From Narthecium ossifragum (Eukaryota > Streptophyta > Magnoliopsida > Dioscoreales > Nartheciaceae), in assembly GCA_963920575.1 (NCBI GenBank), contig OY986964.1, forward strand, positions 32,288,372 through 32,352,371: a stretch of 64,000 nt of DNA. Reading direction: 5' to 3'. The notes beneath the pieces are model-generated. The model was not told the DNA's origin. It ran no database searches and saw nothing but the letters and a program-made list of their open reading frames with translations. The position numbers and the translations under genes were made by a program. Below, piece by piece: positions 32,493 to 45,012 of this stretch (position 1 is its first letter; the number at the start of each line of letters is the position of its first letter).

Positions 32493-35400
32493 ATGTATCG
32501 CATCGCTCGTCGAGAAATGAGAGGCGTGCTGGCGTCCGGTCTGGTCACTGCCGGTGTGGTGCCCTCCGCTAACCTAACTTCCAAGCCCCTTCACCTGCCG
32601 ATCGGAAAGCCTAGAATCCTTGATCGTATCCGAATACCGCAGCCGCCGCCGCCGCTTTGGACGCGTACCCCCTCGTCCACCGCCACTTCCATGGCTTCCG
32701 CTTACAAGTCTGAGGAGGCTAGGGTTCCGGCAGCCGTCCCGCCCCCGACTCCCCCGGTATCCAAGGTTTGATCGCCCTGTCCTTCCCTAAGCTACTCAAT
32801 CTATCGATAATTTGATCGAAACCACATGTGAGAAGATTTTTGTTACCCTCGAACCGTAGGGTTCAATCTATTTTGCTAAGGATAAAAAACAGAGCTTTTC
32901 GGCTTATTTGGCAGTTTAAGATCGCTCTGTGCCAATTGACGGTGACGGCTGACAAGGAGAGGAACATCGCGCATGCTCGCCGAGCAATCGAAGAGGCTGT
33001 TGGGAAGGGGGCTAAGCTCGTCCTATTGCCGGTAGATTTAATCTTCCCGATCCTATCCCGTTGTATTGGTTTTCGTTTGTTCTACGCTTACTCTCATTGC
33101 TTTTCTTCGGATATTGCTGTAATGTACTTGTGATCACTATTATTTGGTTCTTGGGGTGTGTTGGTGGACTTGAACAAGCTCATGAAACAACCCAACAAGT
33201 CTGGAGTAGCTTATGATAGTTTGTATTATCGGTCAGAAAATCTAGGTTCTTGGGGAAAGACTGTCAAGCATGGATTACCATGCAGGTTGGTCCGTTCCAT
33301 ACCCACTGGTGTTGGCACGATGCATGCCGCTGGCACCGCAATTCTTGCTATCGAGAAATTACGGTTGCAAACAACAAAGATGCAGATAAAGTAAAAAAGT
33401 TCCATCTTGCCTATAGAAAGTACATTTCTGATTCTTTTAGTTGGTCTAAAAACCACTGTCAATAACATGAAAGAATGGTGGTTAGCTTAAGCAGTCACTG
33501 TGGGCAGGTACACTCTGATTCTTCAAGCCAAGTAGAAAGGTGGGAAATGGGATTGAAATTGTCCTTTGGATTTGGCATGATCTTTGAGATATTTTCGCAT
33601 CATGTCTTCCATCATACTTCTTCCTAACTAATGTTCAACAAGCACCTGAGGAGTGCCAAATGCTAGAACTGGTGCACATTTGTGGACTTTGTTTGACTTC
33701 TTATGACTTGGCCCGCAAAGTGATGTCCACCGTTCTTCAGATGATCTATACCAGCAGAAGTCATATTGGCTAGGGTATCAATCATTACATCTCTGTTAAA
33801 TGGTTTAACGAATTTATCGACCGTTGTTCACTTGCAGTATAAATACGTCGAAGTGTCTGCTTGCTTCATTCTAGTAACATTTGTGTGGACATTTAGTTGA
33901 TTTGATTATTATACATCATGTTTTATACATCAGGGCATGCTTTTTATGCAGTAGTAACATGTCTTCATGCTAGACTTTGACATAACTTTTTTTGTTGCTG
34001 GTTTTGTCATTGGATTTAGGAAATATGGAATAGCCCATATTCGAATGATAGCTTCCCTGTGTATGCGGAGGACATTGAAGCGGGCACTGATGCAGCTCCA
34101 TCTTTTGCTATGCTGTCTGAAGCTGCCCGTAGTCTGCAAATTACTATTGTTGGTGGCTCGATTCCAGAGCGTTCAGGTGATCACTTGTACAACACATGCT
34201 GCATCTTTGGCACAGACGGAAAGCTCAAGGGGAAACATCGAAAGGTATATAACAATAACGCTTTGGTGTATGCTCCATTTGATTCGCTGACCTTGTGCAT
34301 CATGTATCTGTATAGCTGGTATAAACTATTTGTAACCTGTAAGTTCTAGGTATAGCCATCAGATGGACACCCAGAAAAATGCATTTCTTTCTATTAAAGA
34401 ATTGGGAGATAAATGAGAGGCCAGAAATTACATCTTTTTCCATTTTGAGCACATGAGAAGAATTTTTTCGGACTGGGATGTATGTGTTTATGGCTACTAA
34501 AATGAAAAGAATTGCACGAGATTTAGTTGGCGTTGAAAAACTTGAGATCGAGGGTATAATAAAGTAATACTAGTTATGGCCAACAATGAGTTTACTTGTC
34601 TGAATGAGGAGTTGAGGACAAAGGGTCCCTACTATTCTGGAGTTCATGTTGTTTGCCTTAAGTTGGAGAGTTATTAGTTTGCTATAAGGAGCTGAAATGT
34701 ACGGTAAAATTAGCTTAAGTTCGAAAATGCTGAAATGTACAGTAAAATTAGCATTGCCTTCATTTAACACTGTATAAAGTTCATGAATGACTGTTTTATG
34801 AACTAAAATTTCTGATCTAAGGCATTGTCAACTACAGATCCATCTATTTGACATCGATATTCCAGGGAAGATTACATTCAAGGAATCCAAAACTCTCACT
34901 GCTGGGCAGCATCCTACTATTGTTGATACAGGTAGGTAACTGAGCTTTACAGATTGAGATCTGCAACTGTTGCAATCATTGAGATACATTGAGTTTGATT
35001 ATGTTGCAATGTTGACCTGTCATGTATTGGTAGGATTGTGTGACAAGTACTGCTTCATGATCTTTATTCTTGTTAGTTGATGTTGCTTATTTTGAAACTC
35101 TTTTATGAGAAGTGGCATAGAAATCCGGCTAAAACTTATACCATCCATTTGATGATGCATGCTCATATTTCAACACCTTTTAGTAGTTGTGTATTTCCAC
35201 TTTTTATCTGATTTTGTTAAACCTATATTTGATAGTTTTAAGCTTATTCCATTTTCACTTTGCAAAATATTCTGTGGGCACCCTTCTCTTCTAAAATGGT
35301 TTTCCTTTTTCTTTCCACTTTCTCTGATTTAGGCATGATAATTGTCATTTCCATTAGGGTCTGACAGTTAATTCATTGCTGCAGATATAGGGCGCATTGG

Positions 35401-37913
35401 CGTTGGTATCTGTTATGACATTCGTTTCCAGGAACTGGCAATGCTCTATGCGGCAAGAGGTCTGTTTCCTATTTTTCGTACTTTGGTTACAAGGATGTCT
35501 AATGTCTTAACTTGTCTTTGCTTATATCTTGGTCTGAAACCTAGTTTTTGAAGCTTAACATGAGGTTTTGATTTCTGGAAAAGAGACACTTTGGAGAGGC
35601 TCCATAATTTTCTCATTTGAATTACTGACGTTGAGAAACAATTTATTTCGAACAGGGTGGAGAAAATAGATGTCGAGACCAAATATTTTGCAAGTTCATG
35701 ACCTTTGATAGGGAGCCTCTAAATGATTACTGATTCGTGTGAGCTACCTTAAAGGTGTGTAATACCTGCTAATATCTAAGCTTGCCCCCTACATAGTTCA
35801 TACCATAGGCAATTATAGCCCTTGAGGATAACCTGCAGAGCATGGAAGTCACTATAGCTTTATCATTTCGTAGGTCTTTTAGACCTGCTACATGTCCATC
35901 ATATTATAAGAGGGCATTTCCATGACCTCCTAATGCCGAACTAAATATGTGAAATACAAGTATTCCTGGGGCTTAATCGTGCTTTTGTTTTTCCTTCCAG
36001 CTAATGCTGGTATTTGGTCATATTCATATGTGATGTATGATGCTTTTCATCGGAGGATCATGTTCTTGTATGGTTTCTGAATCTGTGACAGTTAAAAAAT
36101 CTTGTGTTTCTGCAGTTTTATATTTCATCCAGATTCTTTGATTCTTTTCTGTATTTAGTTGTATTATTCCATCTTCTCATGTTGTTATGTACTTTCCACT
36201 TTTTTCATATTCATATCTCAATTTGTGGCTAGTATTAAAATAATGAACTAGACTGCTATTGATCTTCTTCTTTTCGTGTTAAGATTTGCCAAGTATTACA
36301 TGTTCTGAGGCATTTTCTGAAGACTTCTAAAAAAAGGAACTCTGGTATAGGTGCTCATTTGTTGTGCTATCCTGGAGCATTTAACATGACTACTGGTCCT
36401 TTGCATTGGGAGTTGCTGCAGAGGGCAAGGTAATTTTAGGTCCTGTGTGTTCTAATTGTTTGGTAGGAAGTATATAGTTCTTGGTATGATTCTTTTGAGT
36501 GCAGTTAATATGTAGCTGCTACTCTCTTAAGATGCGGACCTTCATGGGAAGATAATACAACATGCATTTTTTTCAAGGTTAAGGTAGTAAATAGGTAGCT
36601 ACAAATTGGCGACACAATTTGATCCTCAACAGTACACTATAATCAATCACGAATGCAATTTTCAAAATTTATAGGTTAGAGAAACTTAAATGAGCATCTA
36701 CTTCTCTGAGCTAAGTGAGTTATATTTCGAACCAGAACTCTGTTGTATTTCAAATTTTTGGGTGTTTTCCCTTTCAATTCATGTTCCTTCCATGTACTAA
36801 GAAGGGCTAACAATCTTGCTTGCTTTCATTGCAGGGCTGCTGATAATCAGGTAAATGAAATTTTCTTCAGTTACTAACCTATTTATTTAAAACCTATAAC
36901 TCTGTGTGAAAAAGAAGCTGCCGATAGTCCATCAGCATGTGTCTGTTACTGAACTGGATGCTTTTGTTATACTAGAGACTTATTCTCGGCAGGAGCATGC
37001 CTACAACTTTTCTAACGAGAGAAGCAGATATCATCTGGAAGTGTGAATCTGTGTACTCCAGCCATTGATGTCCAATCTAGAGTTTGAAAGCTATGAGAAA
37101 CCCCAACGGAAACCCCATACCGCACCTCATCTTCCCCCATTATACACAAGAAGCAACTTCAATCCCCCAAGTGACGTGTGCTCAGCCTAAGAAATAATAT
37201 ATTTTGTTGAAGTAGAAATTCTTGGTCGCAATGACAACATTGACTCTCAATCACTTGTTTTTAGATGTATGTGAGTTTTGTCAGCGATCTAGGATGCCTG
37301 GATCCCCTTGAATTCAGTTAGTGACTAGAATTACTTTTGACACGCAGTTATTTGTTGCAACCTGCTCTCCTGCTCGTGATCCCAGTGGAGGCTACGTTGC
37401 TTGGGGTCACTCCACACTCGTTGGACCTGTAAGTGAAAATGGAAGGGCCTTTCTGTCTCCCTCCCTCCCTCCCTCCCTCCCTCCCTGTGTGTGTGTGTGT
37501 ACGAGCGTGTGCGATATGTTTGCATGCTTGCGTGAGTGCCTGCATGTGCATGCATGTGTTTGTGTTGTTCTCTCATTGCAACATATGGTGATTTATTGTC
37601 AGAGTTTGGAATGGTAGTTAGATTTACTGCTCCTTTTCCTTTGATTCTGCTTGTTAGTTTGGTGAAGTAATTGCCACCACCGAGCATGAGGAGGCGATCA
37701 TCATAGAAGAGGTTGACTACTCCCAAATTGAGCTGAGGAGGTAATGCATTGTAGTCTTCGAACAGCCATGACTTTTACAGTCCAGATCTATGACAAACAA
37801 AACTATTTCCTCATGCTATAAATTTCCAATGCAGATCGAACCTGCCACTTGAAAAGCAGCGGCGAGGGGATCTGTACCAGTTAGTGGATGTCCAAAGGTC
37901 GAGTTCTCATTAG
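32493..37913 (+). CDS. Omega-amidase (nitrilase superfamily), plastid type
   Basis: Exons 32493-32765, 32915-33031, 34020-34244, 34838-34931, 35385-35459, 36351-36429, 36835-36850, 37348-37428, 37658-37740 and 37835-37913 join in phase to 373 residues (Arabidopsis homologue about 369). Family members hydrolyse alpha-ketoglutaramate and alpha-ketosuccinamate to keto acids and ammonia. The nitrilase triad is present: Glu131 (LLPEIW), Lys205 (KHRKIHLF) and Cys246 (GICYDIRF). Residues 1-66 are rich in Arg, Ser and Pro and look like a plastid transit peptide. An internal ATG at residue 67 (MASAYKSEE) lies at the conserved mature start and could give a cytosolic form. Exon 7 is only 16 nt. All introns are GT-AG. 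Confidence 0.93.
37455..37500. repeat. (CCCT)n-(GT)n microsatellite in omega-amidase intron 8
   Basis: About seven CCCT units are followed directly by about seven GT units, shortly after the exon 8 donor. Confidence 0.85.
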
Positions 37914-39736
37914 ATCTATTCAATGAGTTGAACTCGGTACTTGTTTTCTCACAAGCACAATAATTTCCCATGCAAATGTATCCCATGAAATAGAGGGTTT
38001 TAAAGTTATATCCACCGTTCAGCATCATGTGTGCAAGATTATTATACATGTCATGGTTCCCTTTGTCAAACCTATTGAACAGGATCTCCCGGTGGTAATA
38101 AGCCCATATAGAGTGGGAACTCAACCCATGCAGGGAAAGAGAAGAAGGGCTGAGGCGAGAGGCAGTCATGTGGCGCAACGTGGGGGGCGAGCCGCGCGTG
38201 GCAGACAGTGTCAGGGGCTGTCCTGCTCCAGACTAGATTACGAGAGATCCTAAAAACCAAGCATGTACGCAGCTCAATCTCCTAACATATCTATCCAACT
38301 CTTTCACAGCGTAGTCTGAACAAAAGAGAAAAAGATGAGAACTAAAGCAGCAGCTCGCACGAGGGATGGGAACACTGTAGAGAATCCTCTCCTCGGGATC
38401 GCCATATCTCTGTCTCCTTCCTACCCTCCCCTTGTTTTCCATATATATATATATAGTGCCATCTCTCTCTCTCTCCTCTGCTTTACTCTGTGAGAGATGA
38501 AAGCAAAAGAGAAAAGAGGAGTCGTCCTTGTCTCACCTCAGCTTGAGGCCTCGGGATCGCCAGCCAATCTCTCCTGTTCTCTTCCATCTGGATCACTTTA
38601 AAGCCACTCTCTTCTTTAGTCCAAGGCTGCCTAAAGACCCTCCCTCTCTCTCTCTCTCTTTCTCTCTCTCTCTTTTGCCACAGGTCATTGGCTGTTCTGT
38701 TCTAGCTCATTGGTTGGTAGTGGTGTATCAATTCCCTGAGCGTGTCCGGATTGAGTACAAATTTGATGTGGGGACCTTGAAATCTCCTTTATTCCTAAGA
38801 AACACAGGACATCAAAAGAAGTTACATGAGAAAGTGACAGAGATAGCCAGTCAGACAAACATGCAGGGACATCATAGTTGTTTATGTTAGTTCATGTTGT
38901 GAGATAGTGGATTAGTGGTCCATCCTACTAAAATCATTCCTAAAAGAAGTATAATGCCGGATAGACTTTCTGGTTATGATGATTCCAAGACATTAGACTG
39001 CTGATTTCAGTTTAGAATCTAAGCTCGGAGAAGAGGTCGTAGTCAAATCTCTCTCGTGTTCTGTAAGCGAGTAGGCGGTGCGGGGAATCGAGCATATATC
39101 TATTTCTTTTCCCCTCCTGACCGAACCTGCCTCATTTTATCCAAATAGTCGAAATTTCGGACTCAATCCAATAGCCAAATGAAACATTTTGGTTTCAGCT
39201 TTGCTTCCATCTCCGTTGTATCCGTGTCCAAAGTCCAACATGGATGCAAAATAGTCAGAATCCCAAATGGGTTTCGATTCGTGTCATCAGTCTTGCTCCA
39301 GACTGGTCTCTAGCGAATCCTAAGATGAAGTCATGAAATGGATCAGTAGCATCTCACCAAAGTCGTTGGAAACACGATTTACTTCATGAACAAGTTTCTG
39401 GTTGAAGTCCTCGCATGTCAAGCTTGCCAATGCGAGCTTTATTGACAAATCTGTTGGCTGGTCTTTGATATATGAATTTTTGGCCCATGAGAAAACCAAC
39501 ATTTCCCAACAAAAAAGTTCCATAAAAATCTTCTTCTTTTTTTTTTTCCCGTTTCTAGTTGAACGGAAAGATAGAACCTAAAGCACACGAGTTTTTCTTT
39601 CATACAAACCAGGCTATATAAACATGTCACACGGTTAACCCCATAAACAAATACATCAATTTAGCCCCCCAGAAATACGTACAATTGACACGTTTCCTCC
39701 ATCTGATATCCGTTTCCCAATATCCAATCCCGGGAA
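37914..39736. other. Spacer between omega-amidase and BIG GRAIN 1-like gene
   Basis: No gene recognised. It contains a TA run (38443-38456) and CT-rich tracts near 38461-38475 and 38640-38672. Open frames are short and have no known domains. The two flanking genes converge on this region. Confidence 0.5.
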
Positions 39737-40684
39737 TTATAGGATCAAAGGATGCCCAATTCCCAGATTCGCGTCGAGATGCGTGCTACCGTACACGGGC
39801 AGCTCGTCTCTATACCGCCCAATCGCCGTCAGATTCTCCAACTCAAACAGATCCGAGCTGTCATCGCTTGCCACGTCATCCTCGTCCTCCTTTACGGCGT
39901 CTCTCCTCACCACCTCCGCTCTCCTCCTCTCCGCCACCGCAGTCGTTTTCCTCGGAATCGCCGGAGGCGGCGCCGCCCTCGCCGCCCTATCCACTCCGTG
40001 GGACTTTATGGTCCTCCTCCCGCGGACGTCCACCGCCTGTGCCTGCGCCGTCGCACTCCGCCTCATCATTGCCGGAGGCCCCCGCTCCTCCGCCGCCACC
40101 TTGTCCCTCCGAGGCGTTCCGGCCGCACCGAAGAGCGCATTGACGAAGCTCGCGAGACGCGCCCCGGGGGAAGCCGGTGGCTTCGCGTGCCGGAGATCCT
40201 TGAGCCGTCCCCCCTTGGTCGAGTTCGTGTTCTTGTCCGACGCTGCAGGCGCGGGATCGAACCGGCATCGGTCCGATCGCGTCGGCACGCATCCGGTCCG
40301 AATCGGCCTGAGCCGAGACGCGCGGGCCCTCTTCGGCTGCTCGGCCTCAGACGAGGAGGAGAAGCCTCCTCCGGCGCCTCCCCCGCCGTAGCTAGACGCG
40401 TCGGAGGAGCTTGAGGTGGAGTCGCGGAATCGAGCCGCCCGGGGTGGTCTGGTGACCGCGGCGGTGCGGTAACCGCTTGGGCTCTTCTTCCTAGTAGTGG
40501 CAGAGGAATATGTCTGATAATAGTAAGTCGAGTCCGGTGCTCCCCGGGTGCGGTGGGGCGGCGCTGCTCCGCCGGAGTCGGACTCGTCAATGGAGCGGTA
40601 GATGGCGTCCAGGAGGGAGGAGGAGAAGGATTGGTAGGCGTCACGTCCGGCAGGAGCACCCAATCTCTCCCTCCTCTTCTCCAT
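39737..40684 (-). CDS. BIG GRAIN 1-like protein
   Basis: A single-exon frame of 315 residues from ATG 40684 (MEKRRERLG); a GTG-initiated extension upstream is ignored. Family landmarks appear in order: SFSSSLLDAIYRSID at 19-33, PASPGARLASFVNALF at 170-185, DDSSDLFELENL near 274-285, and ELPVYGSTHLD at 294-304. Between them lie long Ser/Gly/Ala- and Arg-rich segments that are probably disordered. In rice BIG GRAIN 1 is a plasma-membrane-associated regulator of auxin response and transport that affects organ and grain size. High GC, as usual for intronless monocot genes. Several opposite-strand frames are shadows of it. Confidence 0.87.
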   Translation of the reverse strand: MEKRRERLGAPAGRDAYQSFSSSLLDAIYRSIDESDSGGAAPPHRTRGAPDSTYYYQTYSSATTRKKSPSGYRTAAVTRPPRAARFRDSTSSSSDASSYGGGGAGGGFSSSSEAEQPKRARASRLRPIRTGCVPTRSDRCRFDPAPAASDKNTNSTKGGRLKDLRHAKPPASPGARLASFVNALFGAAGTPRRDKVAAEERGPPAMMRRSATAQAQAVDVRGRRTIKSHGVDRAARAAPPPAIPRKTTAVAERRRAEVVRRDAVKEDEDDVASDDSSDLFELENLTAIGRYRDELPVYGSTHLDANLGIGHPLIL

Positions 40685-41585
40685 GTGTCCTCCCAAGAGT
40701 AGACCACCACCACCAACGGTCCACCACAATAGAGTACCAAACTAACGCCAAAAAAAGAGGGTAATTTTACACTCTTTTGAGCTTCTCCTCCTCTCTCTAA
40801 CTCTAAACTCTAAGCTAGCATTGCAGGCAAGAAGAGCGTCGCTCGCTCTTGGCGTCGTTTTAACGATGCTTGAAGCGAGGGGCTGCTATGGGTGACGTGG
40901 CACTCACTGCTCTTTTGGATGTGGGGGGCTCGCATTGGTTTCCCCCCGTCCGATTGATTCGCTTTGGATGGACGGCTGATGTCGCGGGCTCTTCCTCGCC
41001 TGGAAGAGCCAGAGTTACGTTTATTAGCTCTCTCTCACGCACCCCTCCAAAGTCCAAATTCCAATTCCGTTCGCACCACCGTAAAAGAGCCAGAGCCCCA
41101 TGTGTTGGTTACGTTAGTTAGGTGGGCCTTTGACTTCATGAGGATCTACGATGGTTCTATCTCTATAGTAGAGTATTTATTATAGATAGGCGTTTCATAG
41201 TGGTTCCTCCTGGATTGCTCTGTGTGTCGGTGATTCTAAGCTAGACAAGAATAGAGATGGTACTAAATTAGGGGCTTATTAATTAAAAAACACCGGCTTT
41301 TCTTTTTGTTGCTTTTTTTTTTTTTTGGTAACGTTTGGATTTAATCAAAATAGATATTAAACCATCGGCTGTCTCAAAAAAGAAAAAAAGGGGGAGAAAA
41401 TGACACTTACTAGGAAGATGGTGCTTGTTTAGATGATAGAACACTTTTAGCTGTTCATGGTTTTGGGGCTAATACTTAAAAGGCGAGACACACGTGATCA
41501 CAGAGCTCAATCTTTAGAAGGGTGTGCATGTGTGCTTCTTTTAATGAGTTGGGACTTGATCACTTAATAAGGGTGTTAATGAAAG

Positions 41586-41623
<38 letters not shown>

Positions 41624-43305
41624 ACAAGGATGCATAGATGAACCAATGATTGCCCTCGTGTTTCCTATTGGTAGACTTTAGGTGTTGGTTGGTAAGAAAG
41701 GATAGCCTAGGAATGTTGGAATAATGATCGAAGATAAAGTCATTTCACTGGTGACGATTGTTTGGAATAAAAAAAATAATGGTGTTTGAAGCTGCAGGAA
41801 TTATACTTTTTGAATACCGAATATAAAAAATGTCATTATATAAGAAATATTGATAATTGTATCAAGAATTTAAATAATCTTGACATGCTTTGAGATTCAT
41901 GCGTATATTATTATATTCATGCATAACATAGATTAAAATCTATCTATACAAGACATGGTTTTACTTACATCGGATGGTCTACAAGAGTTTAGAAGATTTA
42001 TATCCGGTGGTTTAGAATCACCCCCATCATACAAATTTAGTTATTTCTAAAAATAACTGAATTCATTTGTATATGAAGAGTTGGGTGTGATGGGGGTAGT
42101 TACAAAAGAAAGATAATGAAAGAGATGGGTGTGATTGGCAAACCGTGTAATTTGCACCGGGATCTGCTAGTTATATTATAATAAGGTATAAGTTATGCTT
42201 GAAGATTTCCTAATTTAGTCCTACTTTGATACTAGTGCAGATGATGTTATAATGCAATTTCTAGTCATGCTTTGATAATTGTGCATATAATGTATCAAAA
42301 TTATACTAATATATTTGAATGCGCTAATATACGTCTAATAATATTGGAAAATATTGTAAATTATTATTTGAGATTACTTACTTAAATTAGTGATTATAAA
42401 GTATTATAAAATACTGTCTAATGATATTATAAAATATAATAAATTAGAGATTATAAAAGTAGAGATTACTGCAAATTATAAAATATTATAAAGTATAAGT
42501 TTTGCAATCAAAATACGGTGGAATAAAAAGCTCACCGACTAAAAAGCTGTGTTAGTAAACCCGGGATAAGGGAAACATTATCCCCAAGCTTAGGGGATGC
42601 CCACCCTATTCCACCCTTATTCCTCTACCAAACTATGCCTTATATATAGAGGATAGGACGGCGCCTAGAGAGTTTTAAATCAGGGAGGGAAGTGGTTTGG
42701 AAGCCTGGGATCAAAAGGGCTCTGTCCCTTGTCTAAGGAGCTACGTCCTTGATAGGGTTCTAAAGTGTGAGAGTTAAAGACTGTAAAATAACACGTACTA
42801 GTGTGTAAAGAATGGCTTAAACAAATGGTAAGCTCGTGAGGGCTGTTCCCGAGTATGTCCCCCCCGCCAAGTTTCTTTGAATTCTTAAGGCTTCCTGTAC
42901 AGCAAGATCACAGCTAGAAAGCAGTGCATTAGGTAACGTTTCATATATAGAGTTTTAATTACCAATCGTTTTGAGACCACGTGTTTGGAGCTTAATGGAT
43001 AGTCCACGTGGAGAATGGAGAGTTTATGTGATGGCTTTATTTTTGAAGGAAATGTACGTTGTGGTATCAAAACCCATAGACTGATTTTTAGAAATAAAAA
43101 AAAAACAAAAAAACAAAAGAGGAACATAGGCATATAACCACATCACAGTAATAGACTCCTCTCCGGCTACTGAAACCTTGAGTTCGACTTTCCAGACTCG
43201 ATCTGACCATCGCCGGACTCCATCAAACAGCCTAGACTCCCATATATTTGGGTTCGTGTGTTCTATAGCAGCCATCTCGTCCGGTTAAGAATGATGCATT
43301 CTTTC
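40685..43305. other. AT-rich intergenic region
   Basis: No gene recognised. It includes the upstream region of the BIG GRAIN 1-like gene, a (TA)n microsatellite at 41590-41619, and AT-rich sequence with degenerate repeats around 41690-42620 that may be an old transposon whose ends I could not fix. Confidence 0.5.
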
Positions 43306-43308
43306 ATA

Positions 43309-44190
43309 GGGCATGTTTGGTTCATCTGAACTGGCCGGAAGTCACTTTTTTGAAGTGACTTCCGAGCCACTTCAGGTGTTTGGTTGCTCGGAAGTGGGGA
43401 CTTCAACCCCACTTCCAAATCACTGTAGCCAAAGCTGTCACTTCCCATTTCGACTTCGGGTCTTTTTGGCCTGAAGTCATTTGAGTGGCATTTGAAGTGG
43501 GAAATAATATTAATAAAATTATACTGTAATAAAATATTAATATAAGTAGGTCTCACATATCACGTGGCACCTCGTGATTGGTCCACGTCATCTAAAATAG
43601 TATTAATAATATTATACTGTAATAAAATATTAATATAAGTTATTAAATTATTAATATTTTAAGATTAAAATATTATTTTAATGTTTTAATTTTAATATTT
43701 TTAATGGCAAATAATGTTAAAAATATCATATTGTAATAAAAATATTAATATAAATGGATCCCACATGTCACGTGGCACCTCGTGATTGGTCCACGTTATT
43801 TAAAATAGTATTAATAATATTATACTGTAATAAAATATTAATATAAGATATTAAATTATTAATATTTTAAGATTAAAACATTATTTTAATGTTTTAAATG
43901 GCAAATAATGTTAATAATATCATACTGTAATAAAATATTAATATAAATGGATTCCACATGTCACGTGGCAACTCGTGATTGGTACACGTCATCTAAAATA
44001 GTATTATTTTTAATATTTTTAATATAAGAAAATTATTAAAATATTAAATAGTTGGGGGTGATCATATCCCACTTCAAACACCAACTAAACACAAGAACTC
44101 AGAAATCCCTAGAAGTCACTTCACTTCACTCCACTCCACTCCCCAGAAGTCACTTCACTTCAGCTCACTTCTCAGCAACCAAACATGCTC
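43309..44190. mobile_element. 882-bp inverted-repeat element with internal tandem repeats
   Basis: Ends GGGCATGTTTGGTT (43309-43322) and AACCAAACATGCTC (44177-44190) form inverted repeats, flanked by ATA on both sides (43306-43308 and 44191-44193), as in PIF/Harbinger-type insertions. Sub-terminal AAGTGACTTC and GAAGTCACTT motifs also oppose each other. The interior has three tandem copies of a roughly 200-bp AT-rich unit, each with a CACGTGGCA motif (43561, 43769, 43962). No transposase frame. Confidence 0.7.
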
Positions 44191-44193
44191 ATA

Positions 44194-44986
44194 ATCAAAT
44201 TTTGATTCGAGTGGGTTGGTATTTTTAAGACTATTATTTAAATATATAAACCCATCTATTTTTCAGGCTATAATTGTAAGACCTGATGGATTCTTATGGA
44301 TCAGTTATATCCGTTAGCAGACTCGTGCCTGATCGATCCGTCTCAGCCCAATATCATTCAGCCCAGCCCAATATGATACAGTACACGTCACCGTCATGGT
44401 TCAGTGTTAATGTCGTGGGTCCCAGTTACACCATATATCCGCGTATCCAGTTATAATTCCCCAAAGACCTACCTCATTAGTCATGACCTTTGCGTGGCGG
44501 AGAGGCGTCTCCAATCGCGAGATCTCGCTCGTCCATTCGCTCCGCGTTGCACCATCCACCGTCCGATCCAGGCTCCTTTTGTGTTTCCCACTCTCCAAAG
44601 CTCCTCTCTTTCCTCGTCTCTATCCTTCGCGACTCAAATTCCACGCCCATTTGAAATTTTGAATATCGATCTGGATGCAATGCTGATGAGTTCGATCCAG
44701 TGATCCATTTACTTCCGAGGTTTGTTCGATTGAATCCATCCTACTCCCTTTCGTTCATATTTTCCCTGAATTTAAAGGATATACTGCGATCTTTCACTGG
44801 ATTTAAGTGGCCGATCGGTGTCGGAAGTACGAATTACCTTGGGATTGTAGTGGAAAATTGATCAAGTTCTGGAATTTGGTCTTTTTCTTATTGAATCTTG
44901 GGGTCTTTTCTTGCTTTGTGTTTGTTCTTGATCTATGTTCTTGCATTTGCAGGATTACAGCTTGGATCGCATGAGTTGGATTCTTT
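44194..44986 (+). promoter_or_regulatory. Upstream region and leader of the TRF-like gene
   Basis: This stretch precedes the TRF-like start. A splice acceptor (TTTGCAG, ending at 44952) just before the coding start suggests an intron in the 5' UTR; its donor was not fixed. An out-of-frame ATG at 44971 opens a short upstream ORF (see separate entry). Confidence 0.45.
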
Positions 44987-45012
44987 ATGGCTCCGGTGGT
45001 GAATGCCGATGA
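44971..45012 (+). other. Upstream ORF overlapping the TRF-like start codon
   Basis: ATG at 44971 opens 13 codons and ends at TGA 45010-45012, in a different frame from the main ATG at 44987, which it overlaps. Both ATGs have a poor -3 base, but the main ATG has the favourable +4 G. Such an ORF usually lowers main-frame initiation; its use depends on the 5' UTR being included in the mRNA. Confidence 0.5.

Noticed and set aside
39752..40414. Long plus-strand frames over the BIG GRAIN 1-like gene
   Set aside because: They are antisense shadows of a GC-rich exon; the minus-strand frame carries all family motifs in order.
41690..42620. Possible old inverted-repeat element
   Set aside because: Ends with TTGGTA-like similarity (41690 and 42617 regions) are too weak and no target duplication was found.
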